A DNA stretch of 64,000 nt from Mucilaginibacter sp. L294 (GCF_001636615.1 NZ_LGEK01000005.1:41958-105957); one strand, 5' to 3'. Shown: positions 46,409 through 56,472, numbered from the stretch's first letter. Made by a program: numbers and translations. Notes: a model not told the origin generated them from the letters alone.

Positions 46409-49400
46409 TTAAAAAGTAACACGTAAGCCTAACAGATACATTTTATTAACCGGGTAAGCATTAAAATCAATCCCTCTGCCGGCATTTTGGTTCTGCTGTT
46501 GGTTATCTATCAGGTTGCCTACCTCTGGGTCTAAACCGGTGTATTTGGTAAAGGTGAATAAGTTTTGTGCATTAACGTAAATGTTTAAACCTGCTACCCC
46601 TATGCTTTTTAACATAGCAGCCGAAAAGTTATAACCAAGCGTAATGTTCTTTATGCGGATATAATCAGAGCTTTCAACAAATCTTGAGTTTACCCATCCA
46701 CCGTGAGGTGTTCCGTAAAAGCTATACGCAGGTACGGTACCGCCTGTGTTAGTAGGCGACCAGGTGTTGGTAATCACTTCCTTTAAAGTATTGCCCTGGC
46801 CTATCGGGTTAAGCATATCTTCCTTTTGCACGTTCAACAGTTTACCACCTGCCTGGCCCTGGGTAACAATGTCCAGGTAAAAGCTTTTAAACGTGATGTT
46901 ATTGGTAAATCCAAAAAACATCTTCGGCACACCCGTACCCAGTACTTTGCGGTCGTCGGCATTAATGATACCGTTCTTATCGATATCCACATATTTAGGG
47001 TCGCCTGCCTGCGAGTTTGGTTGTGTAGTGGTCAGTACCGGGTCGCCCTGCTGCACAATACCGTCGTAAACATAACCATAAATAGCACCTATTGGCTGCC
47101 CCACCCTAATAATGAAAGGTGTTTCAAAACTGGCTGCGCCATCCGGTTTTATGTTGCCAACATAAATATCAGAGTTGTTGCTACCTAATGATTTAACTTT
47201 GTTTTTATTATAGGCAAACGTTAAGGTACTGTTCCACTTAAAGCTTTTTGAAGTAATATTCACCGTTTGTAAAGACAGTTCAATACCCTTGTTTTCTACC
47301 TTACCAGCATTACCAAACTGCGTTATAAACCCTGTTGATGGCGAAATACTTCTATCCAATAATAGGTCGTTGGTTTGTTTGTTATAATAATCGGCTTCCA
47401 GTATAATACGGTCACCAAAAAAACCAAAATCAATACCTATATCAAGTGCGCCAGTCTGCTCCCATTTAAGATCGGGGTTAGAAAGCTTGGTTACTGCTAT
47501 ACCACTCACGGATGTTACACCATCAAAGGTATATTTGGTTGTGTTATTACCTGCAAATGTAGCTAATGATAAACCAGAGGATACCCTGTCATTCCCGGTG
47601 ATACCATAACTTACACGCATTTTACCAGACGAAAAGATCCCCAGGTCTTTGATAACATCCTCTTCGTTAAAGCGCCAGGCCAATGCCGCCGAAGGGAAAT
47701 AACCCAGTTTATTATTATCACCAAAAACTGATGATCCGTCGATACGGTAGGTACCGGTGAAGATATATTTATTCTGATAATCATAATCAACACGGCCAAA
47801 CCAGCTCCGGCGCTTTATTTGGCTCTTGCCCGAATAGGCCGAGAAGGTTTGTGCAATACCTAAATTGTCTATACCCAGGTCGTCGCTGCTAAAGTTAGTG
47901 GCTGTAGTGCCCGCTTCATTGTAAATATATTGCTGCTGATTGTAGCCCAGTAATAACTTAACATTATTACCGCTTTTACGGAAACTGTAAGTTACGGTTG
48001 GGTTAAATATCAGTTCGCTTTCTTGTATGTTGGTGATAGTACCCAGGCCTTTTGAGGCTACACCGGCCGGGACTGTAGAAGGGGCAAAATAAGTAACCTT
48101 TGATTGCGTAAGATCCACACCCTGGTCAGATTGAAATACCAGGTTCTTTATCGGCTCGTATTTTAACGAGAAGTAACCATTGGTACGCAGGTTTGAGTTT
48201 TGCCTGTCGGTAGCTGCAAGAAAATGCAAGGGGTTTTGCGCGTCGAGCTGCGCGCTCATGCCCGAATCAAAGGTTGAAGCCGGGTTTGATTTAATAACCT
48301 GCTTAATAAAACCGTTAATTGATGATGGCGCTAAGGGCAGGTCGTTTTGTACGCCATAGTTACCGAAAACCCTCGCGGTCATTTTAAATTTATCAGATAC
48401 CGCATGGTCTATATTTACCCTTGCACCTACCCTTCTGTACCTTGAATCGATCACCACACCTTCCTGGTCTAAATAATCAAAGCTGGAATAGATGGAAGTA
48501 TTATTTGTACCGCCCGAAAAAGCGATGGTATGGTTTTGCACTTTAGCCATCCTAAAAAGCTGATCCTGCCAATCGGTACCAAGCAGCCCGGCTTTTAGCG
48601 AATCAAGGCGGGTTTGTTTATAGGGTGCTATATTGCCTTCTGATACATAAAGGTTATTTAACCTTACTGCAAAATCATAAGGGCCTGCCAGGTCAAACCT
48701 GTCCACCACGTTTTGGTATCCCAACGAGCTGCTCACCATCAGGCTGCTCTTTTTATTGCGGCCGTTCTTAGTAGTAATTAAAATTACACCGTTAGCACCA
48801 CGCGCACCATATATGGCTGTTGATGCCGCATCTTTCAGAATAGATATGGAAGCGATATCCTCGGGGTTTATGGTAAAACCAACGCCATTATTTGTTGGGA
48901 AGCCATCTATAACATACAATGGTTCGCTATCGGCATTAATTGAATTTGTACCCCGTATCCTGATAGATAAAGCTGCACCCGGCGTACCGTTGTTCTGTTG
49001 CACCTGTATACCCGCTGCCCTGCCCTGTAAAAGGTTGGCTACAGATAACGATGATTTGTTCAGGTCCTCAGCATTAAGCGTTACCGCCGACCCTGCGAAG
49101 GTGCTTTTATTTTTGCTGCCATAACCAACAACCATCACATCATTAAGGGCTTTAATATCGGGAGCCAGTTCAATATTGATGATGGTTTTGCCGGCTACAA
49201 GTTTTTCCTGGGTAACAAAGCTCATCATTTTAAAGGTAAGCGTAGCGTTCTCATCTACCGATAGCTGATACTTTCCATTAATGTCTGTTGCGGTGCCATT
49301 GCCGGTGCCTTTTTCTTGCACATAAACGCCCGGCAGCAATTCGCCGCTTTGCGCTTTTACCACACCAGATACCAAAATTTTTCCGGCTGTTTTCCCGGGA

Positions 49401-49504
49401 TTAAGGCCTGATGCAAAAGCAAACGACAGGATACAGGTATTGATAAGCATAATGCTTAGCAATAGCTTGTATGAAAATTTAAGTTGTTTCGTAAAAATTT
49501 GCAT
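46409..49504 (-). CDS. SusC-family TonB-dependent receptor without STN domain
   Basis: A 1031-residue receptor. A signal sequence (about 1-32) leads directly into a carboxypeptidase-regulatory-like domain (about 40-120; SGVVKAQSGELLPGVYVQEKG split over that span), then the plug (DVMVVGYGSKNK, IRIRGTNSINADSEPLYVIDG, STAIYGARGANGVILITTKNG) and barrel ending LLGLRVTF. The lack of STN fits control by the divergent hybrid two-component regulator instead of sigma/anti-sigma. It takes in the ligand captured by the SusD encoded next. Confidence 0.96.
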   Translation of the reverse strand: MQIFTKQLKFSYKLLLSIMLINTCILSFAFASGLNPGKTAGKILVSGVVKAQSGELLPGVYVQEKGTGNGTATDINGKYQLSVDENATLTFKMMSFVTQEKLVAGKTIINIELAPDIKALNDVMVVGYGSKNKSTFAGSAVTLNAEDLNKSSLSVANLLQGRAAGIQVQQNNGTPGAALSIRIRGTNSINADSEPLYVIDGFPTNNGVGFTINPEDIASISILKDAASTAIYGARGANGVILITTKNGRNKKSSLMVSSSLGYQNVVDRFDLAGPYDFAVRLNNLYVSEGNIAPYKQTRLDSLKAGLLGTDWQDQLFRMAKVQNHTIAFSGGTNNTSIYSSFDYLDQEGVVIDSRYRRVGARVNIDHAVSDKFKMTARVFGNYGVQNDLPLAPSSINGFIKQVIKSNPASTFDSGMSAQLDAQNPLHFLAATDRQNSNLRTNGYFSLKYEPIKNLVFQSDQGVDLTQSKVTYFAPSTVPAGVASKGLGTITNIQESELIFNPTVTYSFRKSGNNVKLLLGYNQQQYIYNEAGTTATNFSSDDLGIDNLGIAQTFSAYSGKSQIKRRSWFGRVDYDYQNKYIFTGTYRIDGSSVFGDNNKLGYFPSAALAWRFNEEDVIKDLGIFSSGKMRVSYGITGNDRVSSGLSLATFAGNNTTKYTFDGVTSVSGIAVTKLSNPDLKWEQTGALDIGIDFGFFGDRIILEADYYNKQTNDLLLDRSISPSTGFITQFGNAGKVENKGIELSLQTVNITSKSFKWNSTLTFAYNKNKVKSLGSNNSDIYVGNIKPDGAASFETPFIIRVGQPIGAIYGYVYDGIVQQGDPVLTTTQPNSQAGDPKYVDIDKNGIINADDRKVLGTGVPKMFFGFTNNITFKSFYLDIVTQGQAGGKLLNVQKEDMLNPIGQGNTLKEVITNTWSPTNTGGTVPAYSFYGTPHGGWVNSRFVESSDYIRIKNITLGYNFSAAMLKSIGVAGLNIYVNAQNLFTFTKYTGLDPEVGNLIDNQQQNQNAGRGIDFNAYPVNKMYLLGLRVTF

Positions 49505-49583
49505 ATGTAATAAGTTAGGGTAATTAATAGTTTAATTTTTTTTGCAGTGGCTAAAACTGCTATTATCATATTTAACAGTATGA

Positions 49584-50381
49584 TTATTTAACATCATTAG
49601 GTTCGTTAAACGGAGTGATCTTCACCCAATCCACATACATATAATCTGTATCAAAATTGGCTTTGCCTATCCAGTTGGGGAACCATATGCCAATAGTGAA
49701 ATTAGCGGCATGCGTTGGCACGTGTTCATAAGCAGTATGTAATAATTTATTATCATAATAGTACTCAACCCTCGGTTTCTGGCCATTGCCACCAGTGTGC
49801 AGGTCAAAGCGGTATAAATGGTATTCACCATCTGTTTGGTTACCAAAATAGGCATCAGTGGTTTTATACTGGGTTTCGGCAACACCTGTCCAATTGGTCA
49901 TCAACCCCCAGTCTAAACGCGAACTATCTGGTTTATTGGGCGCCTGGTTGTGGCCCGGAAACTCAAAGTCTATTTCGTGATTGTAACTATCATTCTCATA
50001 ATAAAAAGTCCAGAATGCAGACAAGGCCCCTACTTGCGGGCAGATCTTCGCCCTCACCTCGTACGAACCGGAAGCGTACCTTTTAACGGTACGCATAGCC
50101 CCGCCCACTTTGGTGTTCTGGCCGTGACCCTGTACATTACCTTTATACATATCGCCGTGCGCCCTTATAATAAGGTTGCCTTTACGTGCATATACATTGG
50201 CTGCCACTACACCACCATGTGTCCCTTTTGCGGGGTTTTCGCCCCATTTGGTGTCGTGTTTGTACCATATAGCACTATCTATATACGATGATTTAAAATC
50301 GTCATAAAATACCTGGCAATACGCAGGCAGGTAGAAGCCAAAGCAAGTAACAGTTGTAATTAGGATTCTTTTAAAATTCAT
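49584..50381 (-). CDS. Secreted GH16-family endo-glycanase
   Basis: A 265-residue jelly-roll enzyme with signal peptide MNFKRILITTVTCFGFYLPAYC. The GH16 catalytic signature is HEIDFEFPG with E136 (nucleophile), D138 and E140 (acid/base). Other GH16 marks are YASGSYEVRAKICP, ALSAFWTFYY and FDTDYMYVDWVKITP. GH16 includes laminarinases, agarases, carrageenases and porphyranases; I cannot choose between them, though nearby sulfotransfer genes make a sulfated galactan worth testing. It lies 79 bases upstream of susC on the same strand, and its promoter faces that of the HTCS gene. Confidence 0.9.
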   Translation of the reverse strand: MNFKRILITTVTCFGFYLPAYCQVFYDDFKSSYIDSAIWYKHDTKWGENPAKGTHGGVVAANVYARKGNLIIRAHGDMYKGNVQGHGQNTKVGGAMRTVKRYASGSYEVRAKICPQVGALSAFWTFYYENDSYNHEIDFEFPGHNQAPNKPDSSRLDWGLMTNWTGVAETQYKTTDAYFGNQTDGEYHLYRFDLHTGGNGQKPRVEYYYDNKLLHTAYEHVPTHAANFTIGIWFPNWIGKANFDTDYMYVDWVKITPFNEPNDVK

Positions 50382-50627
50382 GTGCCGGATTATTGGTTTG
50401 TTGATTTCCTAAAATTACATGAGGGAGCAAAACGCTTCATTCCTATAGTCCTGATTTTCGGCACAATAGTCCCGAATTAATTCTATTTTAAAAAACAACA
50501 TAAAATATTAAAATAATTGCAATAAAATCATAATTATTGATAATTATTCGCATTTTAATATTAACGCATTATTAATTAGATTTATAATTTTTGGCCGACA
50601 TTTGGTATGGCCACCAATTCGTAAATA
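50382..50627. promoter_or_regulatory. Divergent control region between GH16/susC operon and the HTCS gene
   Basis: About 246 very AT-rich bases. It should contain the HTCS binding site for the minus-strand operon. Near the regulator gene, TATAATTTTTG (50583-50593) is close to the -7 element TAnnTTTG, about 35 bases before its ATG. I see no strong palindrome. Confidence 0.45.
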
Positions 50628-53600
50628 ATGACATTCCGATCGCTCATTCTATTGTTACTGCTTACTGTGTGTGTACTTGCCGCGCGTGCTCAAAAGCAGG
50701 ATCTGAAATCTGAACAAATAGGAATTAATGAAGGCTTATCACAAAGCACCGTCCGTTGCATTTTTCAGGACAATAAGGGTTTTATGTGGTTTGGCACAAA
50801 GGATGGCCTAAACCGTTACGATGGCTACAAATTCATTGTATTAAAAAAAAATCCGCAAAACCAAAATAGCCTTAGCTCAAATGACATCAAGGCAATTACT
50901 GATGATAAGGAGGGCAATCTTTGGATAGCTACATGGGAAGGTGGCCTGAATTATTACAACCCTAAGCTTGACCGCTTTACTCACTATCAGCAAAACAACA
51001 GTGGCAATAGTATCTCCAGTAATTTTATTGAAGCCATTTACCGTGATAACAATGATGATATTTGGATAGGAACTGCAGATAACGGGCTCGATCTGTTAAA
51101 CCAAAAAACAAATAAATTTATCCATTATAAGAACCAGCCCGGTAATCCGCAAAGCCTTACGGGCAACAGCGTATCAGCTGTGTTTGAGGATAGCCGTAAA
51201 AATATATGGGTAGGTACAACCAGCGGGCTTAACCTGCTTAACCGCAAAACAGGTACTTTTAAACAATATGTTCATGAAAAGCATAACCCCGAATCGATCT
51301 CTGACAATAACGTAAAATTTATATTTGAGGACGGGCGGCACTTTATATGGGTTGGTACTTATGCCGGCGGCTTAAACCGGCTCGATACGGTAACCGGTAA
51401 ATTTAAAATCTACACGCGCGAGAATAGTGCCATCAGCACCAATTCATTACTTGCCATGGGGCAGGATATCCGCCAGAACCTTTGGATAGGTACCGAAAAC
51501 GGCGGATTGAATATTTTTGACCCGATAAAGGAAAAGTTTATCCAGTACACACATAATGATAACAATGCAACCAGTATTAGCAGCAATACTATAAATGCCA
51601 TTGTTAAAGACCTGAAAGGGAACATCTGGATAGGTACGCTAAACGGTGGCGTTAATCTAATTAAAAGGGATGCTGACAATTTTGCCCATTACAAGCACGA
51701 ACCAAACAAAAACAGCCTGAGCAATAACATTGTAAACTGTTTTTATGAAGATAGCAAGCAAAACCTATGGATAGGTACTGATGGCGGTGGCCTTGATCTG
51801 TTTAATCGTAAACAAGGCTATTTCACAAATTTAAAGCATGCGCCCGGAGGCTTATCCAGCGATTACGTGCTCTCGGTAACTGAAGATGCCCGGGGGATGA
51901 TCTGGGCGGGTACATGGGGCGCGGGTATAAGCGTTTATAACCCTGTAACTAAAAAATTCAGGTACTACAGGCATAACCAGGAAGCCCCCGGAAGCTTAAA
52001 CAGCGATTATGCTTTTTATATTTTTAAAGACAGTAAACAGCGTATTTGGGTAGGTAACTACGGCGGCGGGCTTGACCTGTACGATGATAAAACCGACAGC
52101 TTTAAACACTTCACCCACAATGATGCCGATCCACAGAGTATAAGCAATAACAACATCCTATCAATTAACGAAGATCACAACGGGAATATACTGGTTTGTA
52201 CCGACGGGGCAGGCCTTGCAATTTTAAACCCCGAAACCGGTAAATTTACTATTTACAAAAGCCAGGGCACTAAAAACAGCCTGAGCAATAACAGCGTATC
52301 ATCTGTTTACGAAGATGGCGATCATAACCTCTGGATTGGTACCAACGACGGGTTAAACAAGCTAAATCGTGGTAATAATACCATTACCAAATACTACAAT
52401 ACTACAGGCCTGCCAAGTAACCTGGTAACCAGCATTACAGGCGACCGTAACCATAACATTTGGATAGCTACAACACGCGGCTTAAGCAGGTTAAACCTAA
52501 AAAACGGCCGGTTTAAAAATTACACGATTGCCGACGGCCTGCAGTCAAACGAGTTTAAATCTGCAAAGTGCTTTAGCCATACAGGCCAGATATATTTGGG
52601 TGGGGTAAACGGCTTTAATGAGTTTTACCCGGATCATATTACCAGTATCGCCTTTAACCCTCCCCTACTTTTTACCGGTTTCCAGATCTTTAACCGGGAA
52701 GTGCCGGTAGCCCAGGGCGATGATAACAGCTCGCCGCTTAAAAGCAGTATTGTATATAGCGATCATATCACCCTTAACTATAAACAATCTGTCATAACGG
52801 TAGATTTCGCTTCGCTTAACTATGTTAACAAGGACAAAAAGCAATACAGTTATATACTGCAGGGTTTTGATAAACAATGGCATAACCTTGGCTTAAAAAA
52901 CAGTGTTACCTATACCAACCTCGATCCCGGTAATTATACCCTTAAAGTAAAAGGATTGAATAACGAGGGTGTTTATGCTAAAGAAACATCTACCTTAATT
53001 ATCACCGTTACCCCTCCCTTCTGGAAAACCTGGTGGTTTTATACCTGTATCATTGCCGGCATTGCGGGGCTTATTGTGTTTGTGTTCTATCAGCGGGTGG
53101 CATCTATCCGTCAGCGAAATAAAATACTGGCTGCTGAGGTGGAGAAACGCACCATTGAACTGAAACTGCAAAATATAAAGCTGGAGGAATACAACAAGGA
53201 GGTGCTGCTAAAATCTGACCAGATCCTTAACCAGCAGGAGCAAATTGTTTACCAGAACCACGAATTGGAAAAAACCATTAAAGAGTTGGAAGTATCCAAT
53301 AAAACAAAGGACCGCTTCTTTTCTATCCTTGCACACGATCTGCGTAACCCTATCGCGGCCATATCCGGCATATCCGAAAACCTTAAAAAGCAATTGCCAC
53401 AACTTAACAAAACAGCAGTATCTAAATACATTAGCCACATAAGCAGCAGTGCAGGTTCGGTGTTAGACTTGCTTATCAACCTTTTGGAATGGGCAAAAAC
53501 CCAAAACCAAAGCCTTACCTGCTTACCTGCCGATTTGAGTTTGTATGACCTGGTAGTGAAAAACGAACAATTGCTTGACCAGCAAATGCGCAATAAAAAT

Positions 53601-54845
53601 ATCCAATTAAACACCAAGGTTGCTACCGGATTAGCCCTATATGCAGATAAGGACATGACCGATACCATCATCCGTAATATACTGGGTAACTGTATTAAGT
53701 TTACGCCTGCTTACGGGCAAATATGGATCGAAGCAGAAGAAATGGAAAAGGAGATAAAGATCATTTTCCATGATACGGGTATTGGGATGAGCGAGGAACA
53801 GATCGAGAACATCTTCAACATAGAAAAGCAAGTGCTATCCTTAGGCTCTGCCGGTGAAAAAGGTACCGGTTTAGGCCTGATGATCACTAAAGAATTTGTA
53901 GAGGCCAACAATGGTTCTATCACTATAAACAGCTTGATTAATGAAGGTTCAACTTTTATTATCAGGCTACCAAAAGGGGTTTCGGCCTTATCTACCCGCA
54001 CCCCGGTTACGGATAACGAAGGCCTTTTGCCCGAAAACTATTTTAACGATGTTTTTGCCGAACACAAGGTTGAAAAAATAAAAGGCAAACGTATTTTATT
54101 TGTAGATGACAATACTGAAATAAGGGCTTATCTGAGGCTGATGCTTGCCCCGTCATTTGAGATTGTTGAAGCGGAGAACGGCGAAGAAGGTATTAAAACC
54201 GCCATCCGTTTTCAACCCGATCTGATCATAACCGACATGATCATGCCGGTTATGAACGGGCTTGAACTTTGCAAAGCCATAAAAAGCAATGAGCTTACCA
54301 GTCACATCCCCATCATACTCCTTACCAGCCAAACAAACCAGGAGAGCCAGCTATCGGGCTACGAGGCCGGTGTTGACGCTTACCTGATGAAACCGTTGAG
54401 CCAGCCCATTTTATTCCAGGTGATATATAACCTTATCATGACCCAGATCAGGATGCGGTCTAAATATGCCAACTCTGATGAAATATACCCGGATGAGGTA
54501 ACCTATAATAAAGTTGATAAGGAATTTTTAGATAAAGTTGTGGCCTATGTAGAGAACAACATTGCCGATACCACCCTGGATAGCCGCAAAATTGGAGAGA
54601 TAACCGCCATGAGCCGTACCGTTTTATATGCTAAATTTAAGATGCTTACCGGCCAGGGCGTTCATGATTTCATCCGCAGTATAAGGGTTAAAAAAGGCCT
54701 GCAATTATTGCTTGAGGGAAAATACAACATCAACCAGGTATCATATGAGGTTGGCTTTAACACCCCTTCCTATTTCTCAAAATCATTCATCAAACAATTT
54801 GGTATACCGCCTAAAGAATACATGATCAAAGTCCAGAAAAAGTAA
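50628..54845 (+). CDS. Hybrid two-component system regulator (HTCS)
   Basis: A 1405-residue one-protein signalling system. After a signal peptide (MTFRSLILLLLLTVCVLAARA) come about fourteen propeller repeats of the NxWIGTxxGGLN type (about 25-680), forming two periplasmic beta-propellers. Then follow a Y_Y_Y domain (about 730-800), a membrane helix (about 806-826), a coiled coil, a histidine kinase with H903 in FSILAHDLRNP, an ATPase domain (about 1000-1120), a receiver with phospho-acceptor D1203 in IITDMIMPVMNG, and a C-terminal AraC helix-turn-helix ending GFNTPSYFSKSFIKQFG. It senses a breakdown product in the periplasm and activates the divergent GH16-susCD-ASST operon. Confidence 0.97.
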   Translation: MTFRSLILLLLLTVCVLAARAQKQDLKSEQIGINEGLSQSTVRCIFQDNKGFMWFGTKDGLNRYDGYKFIVLKKNPQNQNSLSSNDIKAITDDKEGNLWIATWEGGLNYYNPKLDRFTHYQQNNSGNSISSNFIEAIYRDNNDDIWIGTADNGLDLLNQKTNKFIHYKNQPGNPQSLTGNSVSAVFEDSRKNIWVGTTSGLNLLNRKTGTFKQYVHEKHNPESISDNNVKFIFEDGRHFIWVGTYAGGLNRLDTVTGKFKIYTRENSAISTNSLLAMGQDIRQNLWIGTENGGLNIFDPIKEKFIQYTHNDNNATSISSNTINAIVKDLKGNIWIGTLNGGVNLIKRDADNFAHYKHEPNKNSLSNNIVNCFYEDSKQNLWIGTDGGGLDLFNRKQGYFTNLKHAPGGLSSDYVLSVTEDARGMIWAGTWGAGISVYNPVTKKFRYYRHNQEAPGSLNSDYAFYIFKDSKQRIWVGNYGGGLDLYDDKTDSFKHFTHNDADPQSISNNNILSINEDHNGNILVCTDGAGLAILNPETGKFTIYKSQGTKNSLSNNSVSSVYEDGDHNLWIGTNDGLNKLNRGNNTITKYYNTTGLPSNLVTSITGDRNHNIWIATTRGLSRLNLKNGRFKNYTIADGLQSNEFKSAKCFSHTGQIYLGGVNGFNEFYPDHITSIAFNPPLLFTGFQIFNREVPVAQGDDNSSPLKSSIVYSDHITLNYKQSVITVDFASLNYVNKDKKQYSYILQGFDKQWHNLGLKNSVTYTNLDPGNYTLKVKGLNNEGVYAKETSTLIITVTPPFWKTWWFYTCIIAGIAGLIVFVFYQRVASIRQRNKILAAEVEKRTIELKLQNIKLEEYNKEVLLKSDQILNQQEQIVYQNHELEKTIKELEVSNKTKDRFFSILAHDLRNPIAAISGISENLKKQLPQLNKTAVSKYISHISSSAGSVLDLLINLLEWAKTQNQSLTCLPADLSLYDLVVKNEQLLDQQMRNKNIQLNTKVATGLALYADKDMTDTIIRNILGNCIKFTPAYGQIWIEAEEMEKEIKIIFHDTGIGMSEEQIENIFNIEKQVLSLGSAGEKGTGLGLMITKEFVEANNGSITINSLINEGSTFIIRLPKGVSALSTRTPVTDNEGLLPENYFNDVFAEHKVEKIKGKRILFVDDNTEIRAYLRLMLAPSFEIVEAENGEEGIKTAIRFQPDLIITDMIMPVMNGLELCKAIKSNELTSHIPIILLTSQTNQESQLSGYEAGVDAYLMKPLSQPILFQVIYNLIMTQIRMRSKYANSDEIYPDEVTYNKVDKEFLDKVVAYVENNIADTTLDSRKIGEITAMSRTVLYAKFKMLTGQGVHDFIRSIRVKKGLQLLLEGKYNINQVSYEVGFNTPSYFSKSFIKQFGIPPKEYMIKVQKK

Positions 54846-54860
54846 GCCATGCACAGCTAA

Positions 54861-54897
54861 AAACAAAAAAGCCCGGCTTGCTACTACAATACCGGGC
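54861..54897 (-). terminator. Intrinsic terminator of the second GH16 gene
   Basis: GCCCGG (54871-54876) and CCGGGC (54892-54897) form the stem; on the minus strand it is followed by TTTTTTGTTT (54870-54861). It lies 22 bases beyond the GH16 stop and also separates it from the convergent HTCS gene. Confidence 0.88.
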
Positions 54898-54919
54898 CTC
54901 AACTAAATCAAATGCAATA

Positions 54920-55702
54920 TTATAATGGTGTGAACTTAAATTCGTGTACAATAATTTCAACCGCGTTATTACTGGCTGGTGCATGTCCCTGAAACAACCA
55001 TAGGTTCATATGAACAGGCATGCTTAATGTGCTGATAGAGTTTGGCGGAGAAGCGCATGTTGTAGTATAAGCCAGGTTGGTATCATCATCATAAAAACCA
55101 TTAAGCGTTTTAAATATAACAGACGATGCCGTACGCTTAAAACGATTAGTCGTATAGGCGCCATCCGTTGTAAACGTGGTAGCATTATGAAAGTTGGCCG
55201 GGTCATCCCCTTGTTTAGGGTACACGGTGTAGTTGGCCCAGGGGTTAGCATCAACACCCCACTTAGCATACTCAATATCCATTTCGTCATAACCATCTAC
55301 ACCCGAGTAGTTAAAAAGGCCAAGTACAATGTATTTATCAAAATTGTCAATAGCGCCCTCAACCTTCCATTGGTAGGTGCCATAACCAAAGTTTTGCAGG
55401 CTGGTTACTTCGGCGCATTCCCAAATACCTGTTGTAGCATTTTTACTAAGTTTTAAATGCAAATAGCCATTAACATCAACAAATGCGTTACCACCTTTCC
55501 AGCGGTTTGGCCCGGGCCCGGCCGTACCTGTTCCCGAATCTTTTATTGTCCAGGTATATCCACTAAAGGATAAAGTGGCATTAGTTTCTGATGGAACAGT
55601 GCCTTTGGTACCGGATCCGGCGGTATTTATCTTTTTAGCAGTCTCTTTACTACAGGAGGCTAATGAAAAAACAATTAATAAACAGCATAATAACTTTTTC
55701 AT
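54920..55702 (-). CDS. GH16-family lipoprotein
   Basis: A 260-residue lipoprotein; the signal ends LLIVFSLASC (Cys17). The jelly-roll fold carries the GH16 signature DEMDIEYAKWG with E140, D142 and E144, after FGYGTYQWKVEG and before MNLWLFQGHAP. It is clearly different from the GH16 at 49584 and is anchored rather than free. A linker rich in Gly, Thr and Ser follows the lipidated cysteine. It is convergent with the HTCS gene and divergent from cysC. Possible substrates are beta-glucans or galactans. Confidence 0.87.
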   Translation of the reverse strand: MKKLLCCLLIVFSLASCSKETAKKINTAGSGTKGTVPSETNATLSFSGYTWTIKDSGTGTAGPGPNRWKGGNAFVDVNGYLHLKLSKNATTGIWECAEVTSLQNFGYGTYQWKVEGAIDNFDKYIVLGLFNYSGVDGYDEMDIEYAKWGVDANPWANYTVYPKQGDDPANFHNATTFTTDGAYTTNRFKRTASSVIFKTLNGFYDDDTNLAYTTTCASPPNSISTLSMPVHMNLWLFQGHAPASNNAVEIIVHEFKFTPL

Positions 55703-55863
55703 AAACGCTAAGTTTTTTCAGGTGATATTGTATTGAGCTAATTCCTGGCTGCATTACCACCCAAATGTAGGTTGGTGGTCAGCTTTATAATTTCCAATAG
55801 TCCGCATTTTAGGTGATCGCGTCCTAATCGTTGTTTTGCGCAAAAATTGTGTATCGCGTTTTT

Positions 55864-55871
55864 TATATTTG
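55864..55871 (+). promoter_or_regulatory. Bacteroidota -7 element ahead of cysC
   Basis: TATATTTG matches TAnnTTTG exactly and lies 22 bases before the cysC ATG. No TTTG is found at the usual 19-base distance upstream (TTTG at 55835-55838 is too far), so the call rests on the -7 box alone. Confidence 0.4.
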
Positions 55872-55893
55872 TAATAAGCCCTAATAAATTATT

Positions 55894-56472
55894 ATGTTAT
55901 TTACACAGCAGCAATCATTCTTAACGGATAACTCCATTTTAAACCAAAAAGGACTCGTAATATGGTTAATGGGTTTATCTGGGGCGGGCAAAAGCACCAT
56001 AGCCGGTTTACTAAAAGAAAGACTTATAGAAAATGGCATTTTCTCCGTTGTGCTTGATGGCGACACAATGCGTGAGGGAATAAATAAAAACCTTGGTTTT
56101 ACAGATAACGACAGGCTGGAAAATGTTCGCCGCGTAGCAGAGATAGCGCAAATACTGGCCAATAATAATGTGGTTGCTATATGTTCCTTAATAACCCCAC
56201 TGCATGAGCATCAGCAAATGGTGCGAGATACCGTAAAAATGCCTTATTTTGAAGTATTTGTAGATTGCCCTATAGCCATATGCGAACAACGTGATGTAAA
56301 AGGACTTTATAAAAAAGCCAGAAAAAACGAGATAAAGAATTTTACAGGCATCTCTGCGCCATTCCTATCACCACTGCACGCGGATATGGTGCTGAGCACG
56401 GCCGATGAGGAACCTTCAGAAAGCATGCAACTGCTATGCGATCAAATACTCCCCCTCATAAAACCAAACTGA
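55894..56472 (+). CDS. cysC: Adenylylsulfate (APS) kinase
   Basis: A 192-residue kinase that phosphorylates APS to PAPS, the universal sulfate donor. The P-loop is GLSGAGKST (27-35), followed by LDGDTMREGINKNLGF, DRLENVRRVAEIA and the lid region GLYKKARKNEIKNFTGI, all as in CysC. One deviation: the usual SPxRxxR stretch after the serine reads SLITPLHEHQQMVRD, losing the arginine. It is a stand-alone kinase without CysN fusion. The sulfotransferase at 41079 needs PAPS, and cysQ follows convergently two bases away. Confidence 0.93.
   Translation: MLFTQQQSFLTDNSILNQKGLVIWLMGLSGAGKSTIAGLLKERLIENGIFSVVLDGDTMREGINKNLGFTDNDRLENVRRVAEIAQILANNNVVAICSLITPLHEHQQMVRDTVKMPYFEVFVDCPIAICEQRDVKGLYKKARKNEIKNFTGISAPFLSPLHADMVLSTADEEPSESMQLLCDQILPLIKPN

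Noticed and set aside
49541..49565. GCAGT/ACTGC stem before susC as a terminator of GH16
   Set aside because: Only five base pairs and no T-tract in the minus direction; GH16 and susC more likely share a transcript.
53249..53671. 140-codon minus-strand frame inside the HTCS gene
   Set aside because: Opposite the kinase domain; no family pattern.
50628..54845. Propeller repeats as DNA tandem repeats
   Set aside because: The periodicity is at protein level (NxWIGT-type repeats) with diverged DNA; it is the normal HTCS sensor, not a repeat array.
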